Below are positions 32,562 through 42,410 of a stretch of 64,000 bases of DNA, one piece after another. The notes beneath the pieces were generated by a model, which did no database searches, was not told the DNA's origin, and saw only the letters and a program-made list of their open reading frames with translations. Made by a program: the position numbers and the translations under genes. How positions within the stretch are numbered: the first letter of the stretch is position 1; each line of letters starts with the position of its first letter. This DNA is from an uncultured Lactobacillus sp. (GTDB taxonomy: Bacteria > Bacillota > Bacilli > Lactobacillales > Lactobacillaceae): contig CAJUNC010000014.1 in NCBI GenBank assembly GCA_910587695.1, positions 1 through 64,000 on the forward strand, given 5' to 3'.

Positions 32562-35500
32562 ATGAAGTTAAAGTCGTTGACTCTAAACGGATTTAAATCC
32601 TTTGCTGACAAGACTAAGATCGAATTTCAAGATGGTATGACTGGAATCGTTGGGCCAAATGGGAGTGGTAAAAGTAACATTATCGAAGCACTGCGTTGGG
32701 CTTTAGGGGAACAATCTGCTAAGAGCTTACGTGGGGGGAAAATGCCAGATGTTATTTTTGCAGGTTCTCAGACAAGGGCCCCGTTAAATCATGCCGAAGT
32801 TGAGTTAGAATTTGATAATTCAGACCACTTTTTAGATCTAAATGCTGATCAAGTTGTGATCTCGCGCAAGATCTATCGGAATGGTGACAGTGATTTTTTG
32901 ATCAACAATGCCAAAGTCCGTTTGCGTGACATTGTAGAATTATTTATGGATACTGGCTTGGGGCGGGAATCATTTTCGATCATCTCACAGGGCAAAGTTG
33001 AAGCTATCTTTAACAGTAAACCTCAAGATCGGCGCGTCTTGATCGAAGAAGTCGCCGGTGTGGTCAAGTACAAAAAAGAAAAACAAAAGGCGCAACAAGA
33101 GTTAGCCGAAACTACGGATCACTTAGATCGGGTAGCGGATATTATTACCGAATTACGGCAACAAAGAGAGCCTTTAAAAGAACAAGCAAGTATTGCTAAA
33201 GACTATGTTGCTCAAAAAGAAGAATTTGATCATTATGAAAAAAGTCGGCTAGTCTTAGAGATCGAGCAACGTGCTAAAACTAAAGCACAGATCGAAACAA
33301 AACTTTCCGAGATCGAAAAATTGCTGGCGACCCATACGAAACATGCTGAGCTCCAAGAGAAAAAATCGCAACAATTAGCAGATAAGCAAGCAAAATTAGA
33401 AGCAAAATTAGATGAAGATCAAAGAGAATTCAACCTTTTGACAGGACAACGTGAGAAGTTGATCGGGCGTCAGGATATCTCAAAGCATGATGATGATCTC
33501 TTTAATGAACGTCTCGCCGAGTTCAATGAAAATATCAAGCGCGATGAAAGTACAGTTGCAAAACTACAAGCACAAGTTGATGAGCTGACAACACAGCAAG
33601 CCAAAGTAGCTACCTTGCAAAATAAATATACTAAGCAGATCCAAGATATCCAGACAGCATTAGTCGATGATCCTGAGACACTGGCTGATCAGATCGAAAA
33701 GTTGCGTCAAGATCTGATCGATCTAATGCAGGCACAAGTTTCGGCTAAAAATGAATTAGCCTACTTAGAACAGGAAAATCAGCGTAACTCAGAGCAAAAA
33801 CAAGCTGATAAAAAGCGGATCGCAAATGCTAAAGCACAGTTGGCCACTCTCAAAGAAAAACAGGCAAGCGCAAGTAAGCAAGCGACTGAAGCTAAGGTAG
33901 CTTATGCTAAGCTTCAAGCGAAGGTGATCGAACTTCAAGCACAACAAACGACCGCTCAACGCTTGCGCGAAGATCAACAAAGACGCTGGCTCAAGGCAAG
34001 TGAGATTTTGCAAAAGGCACGCGCACAACATGAATCATTGCAAAATATTGCTGCTAATTATGCCGGATATTATCATGGCGTCAAAGCGATCTTACAAGCT
34101 GATCTGACAGGTGTAGTAGGTTCGGTAGCCCAACGACTTAAGGCCCCGGCCAAAGTGGCTAAAGCGATCGATGTAGCATTAGGTGCACAATTACAAAATG
34201 TGATCGTGACCGATGAAAGAAGCGCTAAAGTGGCGATCAACTATTTGACGAAGCAAAAAGCTGGTCGGGCGACATTCTTGCCCCGTACGACTGTCAAACC
34301 ACGCTTTCTAGCACAAGGTCACTTACAGACGGTCCAACAACAAGCAGGTGTTATTGGTCTTGCTAAAGATCTGGTCAAATATGATCCTTTGGATAAACCT
34401 GTTGTCGAACATTTATTAGGGGCGATCGTGATCGCGCAAGATCTAGATGCTGCTACTAAGCTTGCTGTAAAGCTCAATTATAGTATCAAGATCGTAACTT
34501 TAGCGGGTGAAGTTATCAATGCTGGAGGTTCGATGACTGGGGGACAAGATAGAAATCAACGAACTGGCCTTTTAGAACAACAGCAACAAGTTGAAAAATT
34601 GGCGGCTGATATTACTGTGATGGAACAAAAACTATCGCAGATCGAATTTGAAGGTGGTCAGACTAAGGAAAAAGTTGAACAACTAGTCCAAGAGCTTGAG
34701 GCAATGAAGCCAAGCGAGCAACAAGCATTAGAAGAACAACAACAAGCGCTCAAGAATTTAGAACGCTGTGAGCTTGAAGTAGAACATCAAGCTGATCAAG
34801 TCGAACAGCTAGAAGTAATAGCTAGCATGAGTGAGGCCGATCAAAGTCAGTATGAAAGTAGACATCAGGCCTTGGTAGAACATCAAACAACTTTAACAAA
34901 AGATATCGAAGCCAAGCAAAGCGAGATCAAATTGCGAGTAGCTTTACAAAAAGATACCAGTGCGACTCAAGCAAAACAGCAAGAGACTTTAAATGAACTC
35001 AAGCAAAAAGAAGCGATCGCCAAAGAAAGAGCACAGTTGCTACAAGTTCAAGTCAAAGAAAGTCAAGTGCAATTGGAGCAGACCAATGCACGGATCACTA
35101 AAGCGCAAGCCAAGATCGCTGAGATCAAAGAAAATCAAAAGCAAAATCAGGTACGCGACACTGATATCAAAGCTAAACGTCAAGATGTCGAACAGCGTTA
35201 TGAAGAGCTTGAGCAAGCGATCACAGCTCAAAAACAAAAACGTCAAGATCTAGTAGTGCGCCTTAAAAATGCACAACAAGAATTGAAACGGGCAAATGAA
35301 TTGCGTCAGGCTAGCTTGGATGAAAAGAGCGATATCAAGGCACAACTGGGGAGTTGCAAAGCAGATCTAGCACGTGATCTAGATGAATTAGCTCAAAACT
35401 ATGGCTTGAGTTATGAAATGGCTAAACAAGAAAACCAAGCAACAGATCTAGAATTTGTCAAAAATAAAGTCCATCTTTTGAAATTGGGGATCGAAGAGTT

Positions 35501-36101
35501 AGGTGAAGTCAATTTAGGGGCGATCAGTGAATTTGAACGGATCAATACGCGTTATGAATTCTTAACGCAACAACAAGCCGACCTTTTAGAGGCAAAAGCG
35601 CAATTAGTCCAAAGTATGGATGAAATGGACACTGAAGCCAAAAGTCGTTTTAAACAAGCCTTTGATGAAGTGGCGACCGCCTTTTCTGAGATCTTTCCGC
35701 AAGTTTTTGAAGGGGGCAAGGCGATGCTTAGCTTGACTGATCCAGCCGATCTGTTGACTACAGGTGTCGAGATCATGGCTCAGCCACCAGGTAAAAAGTT
35801 CCAGCATTTAAATCTACTTTCAGGTGGGGAACGTGCCTTGACGGCGATCGTATTATTGTTTGCGATCTTAAAGGTCCGCCCAGTACCTTTTGTAGTCTTG
35901 GATGAGGCTGAAGCTGCCTTGGATGATGCTAATGTTATCCGTTACTCGCGTTATCTCCAACGGTTTAATGCACAAACGCAATTTATCGTGATCACCCATC
36001 GCAAAGGGACGATGATGAACGCTGATGTCTTATATGGTGTTACGATGCAAGAATCAGGGGTCTCAAAGATGGTCTCGGTATCGTTGGATGAATTAGCATA
36101 G
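32562..36101 (+). CDS. smc: Chromosome condensation protein SMC
   Basis: 1179 residues. Head: FKSFADKTKIEF, Walker A VGPNGSGKSNIIEALRW; two long coiled coils; hinge at about residues 510-640 (GVVGSVAQRLKAPAKVAKAI); C-terminal signature LSGGERALTAIVLLFAIL and Walker B VVLDEAEAALDD. Organises and segregates DNA with ScpAB. Several opposite-strand frames inside it are shadows of the coiled-coil codons. Confidence 0.97.
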   Translation: MKLKSLTLNGFKSFADKTKIEFQDGMTGIVGPNGSGKSNIIEALRWALGEQSAKSLRGGKMPDVIFAGSQTRAPLNHAEVELEFDNSDHFLDLNADQVVISRKIYRNGDSDFLINNAKVRLRDIVELFMDTGLGRESFSIISQGKVEAIFNSKPQDRRVLIEEVAGVVKYKKEKQKAQQELAETTDHLDRVADIITELRQQREPLKEQASIAKDYVAQKEEFDHYEKSRLVLEIEQRAKTKAQIETKLSEIEKLLATHTKHAELQEKKSQQLADKQAKLEAKLDEDQREFNLLTGQREKLIGRQDISKHDDDLFNERLAEFNENIKRDESTVAKLQAQVDELTTQQAKVATLQNKYTKQIQDIQTALVDDPETLADQIEKLRQDLIDLMQAQVSAKNELAYLEQENQRNSEQKQADKKRIANAKAQLATLKEKQASASKQATEAKVAYAKLQAKVIELQAQQTTAQRLREDQQRRWLKASEILQKARAQHESLQNIAANYAGYYHGVKAILQADLTGVVGSVAQRLKAPAKVAKAIDVALGAQLQNVIVTDERSAKVAINYLTKQKAGRATFLPRTTVKPRFLAQGHLQTVQQQAGVIGLAKDLVKYDPLDKPVVEHLLGAIVIAQDLDAATKLAVKLNYSIKIVTLAGEVINAGGSMTGGQDRNQRTGLLEQQQQVEKLAADITVMEQKLSQIEFEGGQTKEKVEQLVQELEAMKPSEQQALEEQQQALKNLERCELEVEHQADQVEQLEVIASMSEADQSQYESRHQALVEHQTTLTKDIEAKQSEIKLRVALQKDTSATQAKQQETLNELKQKEAIAKERAQLLQVQVKESQVQLEQTNARITKAQAKIAEIKENQKQNQVRDTDIKAKRQDVEQRYEELEQAITAQKQKRQDLVVRLKNAQQELKRANELRQASLDEKSDIKAQLGSCKADLARDLDELAQNYGLSYEMAKQENQATDLEFVKNKVHLLKLGIEELGEVNLGAISEFERINTRYEFLTQQQADLLEAKAQLVQSMDEMDTEAKSRFKQAFDEVATAFSEIFPQVFEGGKAMLSLTDPADLLTTGVEIMAQPPGKKFQHLNLLSGGERALTAIVLLFAILKVRPVPFVVLDEAEAALDDANVIRYSRYLQRFNAQTQFIVITHRKGTMMNADVLYGVTMQESGVSKMVSVSLDELA

Positions 36102-36162
36102 TGCTTTGGAAAATGCAAATGAATTTGATAAAATAAAACAAAATAAGAAATGAGGGATGGGC

Positions 36163-37512
36163 ATGGGCCTTTTTGATCGATTAAGACGTGCTTTTTCGGG
36201 TGAACCTGAAGAAGAGCCAAAAAAAGAAGACGAAATTGTTTCTACCTCAGAAGAAAACTCAGAACCTGAGGAAACTGCGACAAATGAAATAACTGCTACA
36301 CCAGAAGATGAGCTGCCTGAAGTAGCTGAAGCAAAAACGGATGAAAAAGAGACTGAATCAGTCGCTAAAGAATCTGAAGTTATTGAAGAAGTAGTTCAAA
36401 CACCAGAAGAAGTAGAAGTTACTGAAAAAATTGAAGCAACATCAGAAAATAAAGAAGTAGGAGTCGCTAAAAAAGTTGAAGAAGAGCCATTAGAACAACA
36501 AAGTGATGAGCTAGAAGAAACTAAAGCAACACCTAAGAAACCTCAATCGGAGATAGAACCTTCTGAAACTGTGCGTTATGATAAGGGATTAGCTAAGTCA
36601 CGTAAGGGCTTTGGAGCTAAGTTAAATGCTTTATTGGCTAATTTTAGACGAGTAGATGAGGATTTCTTTGAAGAACTCGAAGAAACTTTGATCGAAGCTG
36701 ATGTTGGCTTTGAAACTGCGATGAAGATCAGTGATGAATTGCAAGATGAAGTAAAATTACGTAATGCTAAAAGTCGCTCTGATGTCTCTGATGCGATCAT
36801 TGAACGTTTAGTCGACATCTATGAAAGTGAAGGTATTGATGAAGATAATAGCTTGCATTTTGCTAAAGATCCAGACGAACCGACTGTGTTCTTGTTTGTT
36901 GGGGTCAATGGTGTAGGTAAAACGACAACGATCGGTAAATTAGCCCACCGTTACCAACAAGCTGGTAAAAAAGTGTTATTAGCTGCTGGTGATACTTTCC
37001 GTGCAGGTGCGATCGAGCAGTTAGCTGAATGGGGCCGGCGTGTTGGTGTTGATGTAGTTACTAAGCCAGAAAAAAGCGATCCAGCAGCTGTTGTTTACGA
37101 TGCTGTGATCAAGGCTAAAAAAGAAAACTACGATATTTTATTAGTCGATACGGCTGGACGTTTGCAAAATAAAGTCAATTTGATGAACGAGTTGGATAAG
37201 ATCAAGCGTGTCATTACGCGTGAATTGCCTGATGCACCGCAAGAAGTGTTATTGGCTTTAGATGCAACGACAGGTCAAAATGCTTTGACGCAAGCTAAAC
37301 AATTTAAAGAAGTTACTGATGTTACCGGGATCGTCTTGACTAAGTTAGACGGGACCGCACGTGGTGGAATAGTGTTAGCGATCAGAAACGAGCTTCATTT
37401 ACCAGTAAAATTAGTTGGTCTAGGTGAAAAAATGGATGATCTCCGTGACTTTTCACCTGAAGAATTTGTCTATGGCTTATTTAAGGGGTTAGTTACACCT
37501 AAGAAAGATTAA
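36163..37512 (+). CDS. ftsY: Signal recognition particle receptor FtsY
   Basis: 449 residues from ATG 36163 (GAGGG six bases upstream; ATG 36157 overlaps it). The acidic, repetitive N-terminal A region (residues about 10-145, Glu-rich) is followed by the N domain and SRP-type GTPase: GVNGVGKTTTIGKLAHRY, DTAGRLQNKVNLM, TKLDGTARGG. Receives Ffh-bound ribosomes at the membrane. Confidence 0.96.
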   Translation: MGLFDRLRRAFSGEPEEEPKKEDEIVSTSEENSEPEETATNEITATPEDELPEVAEAKTDEKETESVAKESEVIEEVVQTPEEVEVTEKIEATSENKEVGVAKKVEEEPLEQQSDELEETKATPKKPQSEIEPSETVRYDKGLAKSRKGFGAKLNALLANFRRVDEDFFEELEETLIEADVGFETAMKISDELQDEVKLRNAKSRSDVSDAIIERLVDIYESEGIDEDNSLHFAKDPDEPTVFLFVGVNGVGKTTTIGKLAHRYQQAGKKVLLAAGDTFRAGAIEQLAEWGRRVGVDVVTKPEKSDPAAVVYDAVIKAKKENYDILLVDTAGRLQNKVNLMNELDKIKRVITRELPDAPQEVLLALDATTGQNALTQAKQFKEVTDVTGIVLTKLDGTARGGIVLAIRNELHLPVKLVGLGEKMDDLRDFSPEEFVYGLFKGLVTPKKD

Positions 37513-37521
37513 GGTAAGAAA

Positions 37522-37863
37522 ATGGCAATCGAAAAAACAAATCGGATCAATGCTTTGTTTGAATTCTATGAACCTTTGTTGACTAAAAAGCAGATGAATT
37601 ACATCGCTTTATATTACCGCGATGATTTTTCATTAGGTGAAATAGCCGAAAACTATGAAGTTTCACGACAAGCAGTCTATGATAACATCAAACGGACCGA
37701 AAAAATTTTAGAAGAATATGAGCAGAAACTGCATCTGTATCGTGATTTTTTACAACAAAGCGAAAAAACGGATGAACTTTTAGCTTATGTGACTGAAAAA
37801 TATCCGACCGACGAAAAATTGTTAGCATTGGTCGAAAAATTAGAAATTTTAGAAGAAAAATGA
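37522..37863 (+). CDS. ylxM: YlxM/p13-like SRP-associated DNA-binding protein
   Basis: 113 residues with a sigma-70 region-4-like HTH: KKQMNYIALYYRDDFSLGEI, then ENYEVSRQAVYDNIKRTEKI. Conserved directly upstream of ffh and reported to modulate SRP GTPase activity in streptococci. Confidence 0.93.
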   Translation: MAIEKTNRINALFEFYEPLLTKKQMNYIALYYRDDFSLGEIAENYEVSRQAVYDNIKRTEKILEEYEQKLHLYRDFLQQSEKTDELLAYVTEKYPTDEKLLALVEKLEILEEK

Positions 37864-37878
37864 AAGTTGGTGCACTAA

Positions 37879-39306
37879 ATGGCATTTGAAGGATTAACAG
37901 AACGTCTCCAAAATGCGATCGGGAAATTACGGCGTAAGGGTAAGGTCAGCGAATCCGACGTCAAAGAGGTAATGCGCGAGATCCGTTTAGCCTTATTAGA
38001 ATCTGACGTTAACTTTAAAGTGGTCAAAGACTTTGTTAAGACCGTGCGTACTCGAGCTGTAGGTGCTGAGGTACTAGAAAGCTTAACACCAGCACAACAG
38101 ATCGTAAAGATAGTTAATGAAGAATTGGTCAAGGTGATGGGAGAAGAAGCCACACCATTGAATAGATCACCTAAGATCCCGACAGTCATTATGATGGTCG
38201 GGTTGCAAGGTGCTGGTAAAACGACGACAGCAGGGAAATTGGCTAAGCGTCTAAAAGACGAACAAAATGCGCGTCCATTGATGATCGCAGCTGACGTTTA
38301 TCGTCCAGCTGCGATCGACCAATTGAAGACGATCGGTCGTGAATTAGATGTTCCAGTCTTTGAATTGGGAACTGATGTCGATCCAGTCGAGATCGTTAAG
38401 CAAGGGATGGAACTAGCCAAGGAAAAGAAAAATGACTATGTGATCATTGATACGGCTGGTCGTTTACAGATCGATGAAAGATTGATGGATGAGTTAGTCA
38501 ATATCAAAGAATTGGCGCAACCAAATGAGATTTTGCTGACAGTTGATGCGATGACTGGGCAAAATGCTGTTGAAGTCGCACAAGGCTTTAATGATCAATT
38601 GGATGTAACTGGTGTCGTACTAACTAAATTAGATGGCGATACTCGTGGTGGGGCTGCGCTTTCGATCCGTGCAGTGACAGGAAAACCGATCAAGTTTATC
38701 GGGCAAGGTGAAAAAATGACGGCTTTAGACGTCTTTTATCCTGATCGAATGGCATCACGCATCTTAGGGATGGGTGATATGCTCACGTTGATCGAAAAAG
38801 CACAAAAGGACTTTGATGAGAAAAAAGCGGAAGAACTTGCTGATAAAATGCGGGAAAACAGCTTTGATTTCAACGACTTTTTAGATCAATTGGAACAAGT
38901 TCAAAATATGGGACCGATCGAAGATATCATGAAGATGATCCCGGGGATGGCCAATAATCCAGCCCTAAAAAATATCAAAGTTGATCCTAAAGATATGGAA
39001 CATACCAAAGCGATCGTTTACTCGATGACACCACAAGAACGGGAAGATCCTGATCTTTTGAATCCAAGTCGCAGACGACGGATCGCAGCTGGTTCGGGAC
39101 GTCCGATCCAAGAAGTCAACCGAATGATCAAACAATTCAAACAAATGCGTGATATGATGCAAAAGATGTCTAAGGGAAATTTCAGTGGGATGGAAGGTCT
39201 CTTAGGTGATGGGATAGGTGGTAAATTAGCTAAGATGTCCATGAATCGCATGGTACGCAAAAATAAAAAACGTAAATTACAACGTTTACGTAAACGACGC
39301 AAATAG
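37879..39306 (+). CDS. ffh: Signal recognition particle protein Ffh
   Basis: 475 residues. N domain, G domain (GLQGAGKTTTAGKLAKRL, DTAGRLQIDERLMDEL, TKLDGDTRGG) and methionine-rich M domain (MKMIPGM, RRRRIAAGSGRPIQEVNRM, MRDMMQKMSKGN) with a basic C-terminus. Binds signal peptides and 4.5S RNA. Operon with ylxM. Confidence 0.97.
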   Translation: MAFEGLTERLQNAIGKLRRKGKVSESDVKEVMREIRLALLESDVNFKVVKDFVKTVRTRAVGAEVLESLTPAQQIVKIVNEELVKVMGEEATPLNRSPKIPTVIMMVGLQGAGKTTTAGKLAKRLKDEQNARPLMIAADVYRPAAIDQLKTIGRELDVPVFELGTDVDPVEIVKQGMELAKEKKNDYVIIDTAGRLQIDERLMDELVNIKELAQPNEILLTVDAMTGQNAVEVAQGFNDQLDVTGVVLTKLDGDTRGGAALSIRAVTGKPIKFIGQGEKMTALDVFYPDRMASRILGMGDMLTLIEKAQKDFDEKKAEELADKMRENSFDFNDFLDQLEQVQNMGPIEDIMKMIPGMANNPALKNIKVDPKDMEHTKAIVYSMTPQEREDPDLLNPSRRRRIAAGSGRPIQEVNRMIKQFKQMRDMMQKMSKGNFSGMEGLLGDGIGGKLAKMSMNRMVRKNKKRKLQRLRKRRK

Positions 39307-39368
39307 GCGGTAAATCAAGATTTTTCATTAAATTAGAAAATTTTTTTATAACTGTCAAGAATTTTCCC

Positions 39369-39397
39369 TTTACAGCAGACCAAATTACTGGTATATT
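39369..39397 (+). promoter_or_regulatory. Promoter of rpsP
   Basis: TTTACA (39369-39374), 17-base spacer, TATATT (39392-39397), 36 bases before the rpsP start. Confidence 0.7.
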
Positions 39398-39432
39398 ATT
39401 TATCGTTGATAAGATATTAGGAGGTGTAATGC

Positions 39433-39708
39433 ATGTCAGTAAAAATTCGTTTAAAGCGTATGGGTTCTAAGAAGCGCCCATTCTATCGTATCGTTGTAGC
39501 AGATTCACGTTCTCCACGTGATGGCCGTTTCATCGAAACAGTGGGTACATACAACCCATTGACACAACCAGAACAAGTTACACTTAAAGAAGAAGCTATC
39601 ATGGGCTGGTTGAATAACGGTGCTCAACCATCAGATACAGTTCGTAACATCCTTTCAAAAGAAGGCGTTATGAAGAAATTCCACGAAGCTAAGTACTCCA
39701 AGAAATAA
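39433..39708 (+). CDS. rpsP: 30S ribosomal protein S16
   Basis: 91 residues: MSVKIRLKRMGSKKRPFYRI, VVADSRSPRDGRFIE and VGTYNPLTQ are diagnostic. Strong AGGAGGTG Shine-Dalgarno. Codons are those of a highly expressed gene. Followed by khpA. Confidence 0.97.
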   Translation: MSVKIRLKRMGSKKRPFYRIVVADSRSPRDGRFIETVGTYNPLTQPEQVTLKEEAIMGWLNNGAQPSDTVRNILSKEGVMKKFHEAKYSKK

Positions 39709-39718
39709 GGTTAGGTAA

Positions 39719-39967
39719 ATGACAGAAGCAGATGTGAAACAATTGATCTTATCGATTGTCAAACCATTGGTGTCTGAACCTGAGGCGATCACGATCACAA
39801 CTGCCCAGGACGCACATTTTCTGAATTTTAACTTATCTGTGGCGCCTGAAGATGTCGGGCGTGTGATTGGAAAACATGGTCGGGTAGCTCAAGCGATCCG
39901 GACTATTGTTTATAGCATTCGTATTGACGGACCTTTGCGTGTTCGTTTAAATATTGTAGATGATTAA
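39719..39967 (+). CDS. khpA: KH-domain RNA-binding protein KhpA (YlqC)
   Basis: 82 residues, a single KH domain with GRVIGKHGRVAQAIRTIV (GxxG loop GKHG). Binds RNA, usually with KhpB, and influences cell elongation in streptococci and lactobacilli. Lies 10 bases after rpsP and ends at a terminator. Confidence 0.94.
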   Translation: MTEADVKQLILSIVKPLVSEPEAITITTAQDAHFLNFNLSVAPEDVGRVIGKHGRVAQAIRTIVYSIRIDGPLRVRLNIVDD

Positions 39968-39970
39968 TCA

Positions 39971-40011
39971 AACCTCTGTCTGAAACTTAGTTTCTTCAGA
40001 GGTTTTTTTAA
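39971..40011 (+). terminator. Terminator after khpA
   Basis: AACCTCTG (39971) pairs with CAGAGGTT (ending 40004), with inner GAAAC/GTTTC pairing, then a T-run. Confidence 0.9.
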
Positions 40012-40035
40012 TAGCAAATACGAGGAGGGGTTTAA

Positions 40036-40551
40036 ATGGAATTTTATCAAGTTGGAAAAATCGTTAATACTCATGGGATCCGCGGAGAAGTCAAGGTGAT
40101 CGCAACGACCGATTTTCCAGAAGAGCGTTTCAAGCCAGGTAATAAATTATATGCTTTTAAGCAAAATGCGAACATAGGAACGGAATTGACGATCCAAAAG
40201 AGTCGTCGTCATAAGCAATTTATCATGCTAGCATTTGAAGGCTACGATAACATCAATTTAGTTGAAAAATTTAAAGGTGATGATCTGAAAGTTTCAGCTG
40301 ACCAACAAGAAGAACTCGAAGATGGTTCATATTATTATCATCAGATCATCGGTTTAGATGTTGTGGATGAAAATGGAAGTACACTTGGAAAGATCAAGGA
40401 GATATTATCGCCTGGAGCTAATGATGTCTGGGTGGTTAAACGTAAGAAAAAAAATGATCTCTTACTGCCAGTGATCGATGATGTGATCAAGGATGTCGAT
40501 CTAGTTGCTGGTAAAGTACATGTTGAACTCTTAGAGGGATTGGATGACTAG
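40036..40551 (+). CDS. rimM: Ribosome maturation factor RimM
   Basis: 171 residues: YQVGKIVNTHGIRGEVKV at the start, SRRHKQFIMLAFEG, DLKVSADQQEELEDGSYYYH, and the PRC-barrel segment LLPVIDDVIKDVDL. Assists 30S head assembly through S19. Directly followed by trmD. Confidence 0.95.
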   Translation: MEFYQVGKIVNTHGIRGEVKVIATTDFPEERFKPGNKLYAFKQNANIGTELTIQKSRRHKQFIMLAFEGYDNINLVEKFKGDDLKVSADQQEELEDGSYYYHQIIGLDVVDENGSTLGKIKEILSPGANDVWVVKRKKKNDLLLPVIDDVIKDVDLVAGKVHVELLEGLDD

Positions 40552-41298
40552 ATGAAGATAGATATTTTAAGTTTATTTCCCGAAATGTTCAAGGGGCCAT
40601 TGACGCAATCGATCGTAGGTAAAGCGATCGAAAAGCAACTACTTGATGTTGAAGTGACCGATTTTCGTGACTATACGACTAATAAGCAACGTCATGTTGA
40701 CGATACGCCTTATGGAGGTGGTGCTGGCATGTTGTTGCAAGCTCAACCGATCTATGATGCTTTAGATGCGATCGCGGCTAAAAATGATGGCTTGGGAAAG
40801 GTCATCTTATTAGATCCAGCTGGTCGAAAATTTGATCAAAAAGTTGCTGAAGAATTATCACAAGAAAAACATTTGACTTTTATTTGTGGACATTATGAAG
40901 GCTATGATGAGCGGATCAGAGAACGAGTTACAGATGAGATCTCATTAGGTGATTTTGTCTTGACTGGAGGCGAATTAGGTGCAATGGTCGTGATAGATGC
41001 GACGGTACGTTTATTGCCGGATGTTTTAGGTAACCGTGAGTCAGCTTTAGGCGATTCATTTTCGATGGGCTTACTCGAATACCCACAATACACCCGTCCT
41101 GCTGATTTTAGAGGAATGAAAGTGCCTGAAGTCCTAACAAGTGGTAATCATCAAAAAATCGCTGAATGGCGCAATAAGGAAGCTTTACGCCGGACCTATG
41201 AACGTCGGCCTGATCTTTTAGAGAACTACGAGCTTTCTGCACAAGAGAAGAAATGGCTGCGGGAATTTAAGACGCTTGAGGTAAATGACGATGAGTGA
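40552..41298 (+). CDS. trmD: tRNA (guanine-37-N1)-methyltransferase TrmD
   Basis: 248 residues, SPOUT fold with deep knot: MKIDILSLFPEMF, VDDTPYGGGAGMLLQ, ICGHYEGYDERI, LGDFVLTGGELGAMV. Methylates G37 to prevent frameshifting. Its start abuts the rimM stop, and its end overlaps the acetyltransferase gene by 8 bases. Confidence 0.96.
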   Translation: MKIDILSLFPEMFKGPLTQSIVGKAIEKQLLDVEVTDFRDYTTNKQRHVDDTPYGGGAGMLLQAQPIYDALDAIAAKNDGLGKVILLDPAGRKFDQKVAEELSQEKHLTFICGHYEGYDERIRERVTDEISLGDFVLTGGELGAMVVIDATVRLLPDVLGNRESALGDSFSMGLLEYPQYTRPADFRGMKVPEVLTSGNHQKIAEWRNKEALRRTYERRPDLLENYELSAQEKKWLREFKTLEVNDDE

Positions 41299-41854
41299 AG
41301 TTTTGATCAGACCGGTCCAAAAAGCTGATGCTGAAACTTTACGTCAGATCTATGCTTATTATGTTGAAGAAACAGCGATCACTTTTGAATATAAAGTTCC
41401 GACTCTGTCCGAATTTACTGAAAGGATCGAAAAGACTACAGCTAAGTACCCTTATTTAGTGGCTGTAAAAGATAATGTCGTAGTTGGCTTTGCTTATGCT
41501 GCTCCTTTCAATCATCGGGAAGCATACAAATGGGCCGTTGAAGTTACGGTCTATTTGGATCATGCCAGTCGAGGTGAGGGCATTGGTAAAAAACTCTATC
41601 AAGCGTTAGAAAAAGTGCTTAAACGACAAGGGATCCAAAATATCAATGCATGTATTAGTGTTCCTGCTACTGATGAGCAGGTACATGTTGATTATGCCAG
41701 CATGCATTTTCATGAGCATTTAGGGTATCAGCTAGTCGGCCACTTTCATAGCTGTGGCTACAAATTTGATACTTGGTATGATATGGTCTGGATGGAGAAG
41801 TTTATCGGGACCCATCCAGTACCGGCACCACCGCTAGATAAACCAAAATTTTAA
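41291..41854 (+). CDS. GNAT-family N-acetyltransferase (phosphinothricin acetyltransferase-like)
   Basis: 187 residues from ATG 41291, eight bases after GAGGT; ATG 41285 is too close. GNAT motifs: IRPVQKADAETLRQIYAYYV, VEVTVYLDHASRGEGIGKKL (acetyl-CoA loop RGEGIG), VDYASMHFHEHLGY, and WYDMVWMEK near the end. Resembles the PAT/YwnH group that acetylates small amino-acid-like toxins; the substrate here is unknown. Its insertion between trmD and rplS is not the basic Firmicute order. Confidence 0.88.
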   Translation: MSEVLIRPVQKADAETLRQIYAYYVEETAITFEYKVPTLSEFTERIEKTTAKYPYLVAVKDNVVVGFAYAAPFNHREAYKWAVEVTVYLDHASRGEGIGKKLYQALEKVLKRQGIQNINACISVPATDEQVHVDYASMHFHEHLGYQLVGHFHSCGYKFDTWYDMVWMEKFIGTHPVPAPPLDKPKF

Positions 41855-41862
41855 AATTGATG

Positions 41863-41891
41863 TTTACATTCAATTTTGAGTGTGTTAAGAT
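41863..41891 (+). promoter_or_regulatory. Promoter of rplS
   Basis: TTTACA (41863-41868), 17-base spacer, TAAGAT (41886-41891). Confidence 0.7.
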
Positions 41892-41896
41892 AATTG

Positions 41897-41970
41897 TTGG
41901 CTATTTGCCAATGATTAACGATATTCCGCTGTATCTGGACATGAATATCGAGGAAAAGGAGAACATATTA
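41897..41970 (+). promoter_or_regulatory. Structured rplS leader (L19 autoregulatory leader type)
   Basis: Two hairpins: TTGGC/GCCAA (41897-41911) and CGATATTC/GAATATCG (41919-41950), the second placing AGGAAAAGGAG right after it. Firmicutes often have an L19-binding leader in this position. The assignment rests on location and hairpins, not on a model match. Confidence 0.5.
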
Positions 41971-42324
41971 ATGTCAGTAAACCCATTGATCCAAAAGATT
42001 ACGGAATCTCAATTACGTAATGATATTCCAGAATTCCGTGCTGGTGATACAGTGCGTGTTCATGCTCGTATCGTTGAAGGTAAGCGTGAACGTATCCAAG
42101 TCTTCGAAGGCGTTGTTATCAAGCGTCGTGGCGAAGGCATCTCAGAAACTTATACAGTTCGTAAAATCAGTAACGGTGTAGGTGTTGAACGTACATTCCC
42201 ATTGCACACACCACGTGTTGACAAGATCGAAGTTGTACGTTACGGTCGTGTACGTCGTGCTAAGTTGTACTACTTACGTGCATTACAAGGTAAGGCTGCT
42301 CGTATTCCAGAACGTCGCCGTTAA
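41971..42324 (+). CDS. rplS: 50S ribosomal protein L19
   Basis: 117 residues: MSVNPLIQKITESQLRND, FRAGDTVRVHARIVEG, RIQVFEGVVIKRRG, FPLHTPRVDKIEVVR, ending IPERRR. Frame extensions upstream are the leader. Highly biased codon use. Last core gene before the prophage. Confidence 0.97.
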   Translation: MSVNPLIQKITESQLRNDIPEFRAGDTVRVHARIVEGKRERIQVFEGVVIKRRGEGISETYTVRKISNGVGVERTFPLHTPRVDKIEVVRYGRVRRAKLYYLRALQGKAARIPERRR

Positions 42325-42333
42325 TAAAACGCT

Positions 42334-42364
42334 AAAAACCCTTGATTTCCAAGGGTTTTTTATT
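42334..42364 (+). terminator. Terminator after rplS
   Basis: AAAAACCCTTG (42334-42344), 5-base loop, CAAGGGTTTTT (42350-42360), then more T. The prophage integrase begins about 70 bp further on, so the attachment core is probably in or just after this hairpin. Confidence 0.9.
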
Positions 42365-42410
42365 TGCAAAAAATTAGATAGAGTTAATTTTTACAGTGTA
42401 TGATGCTATA

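Noticed and set aside
34993..35253. Lys-rich frame inside smc
   Set aside because: Product of coiled-coil codons read out of frame.
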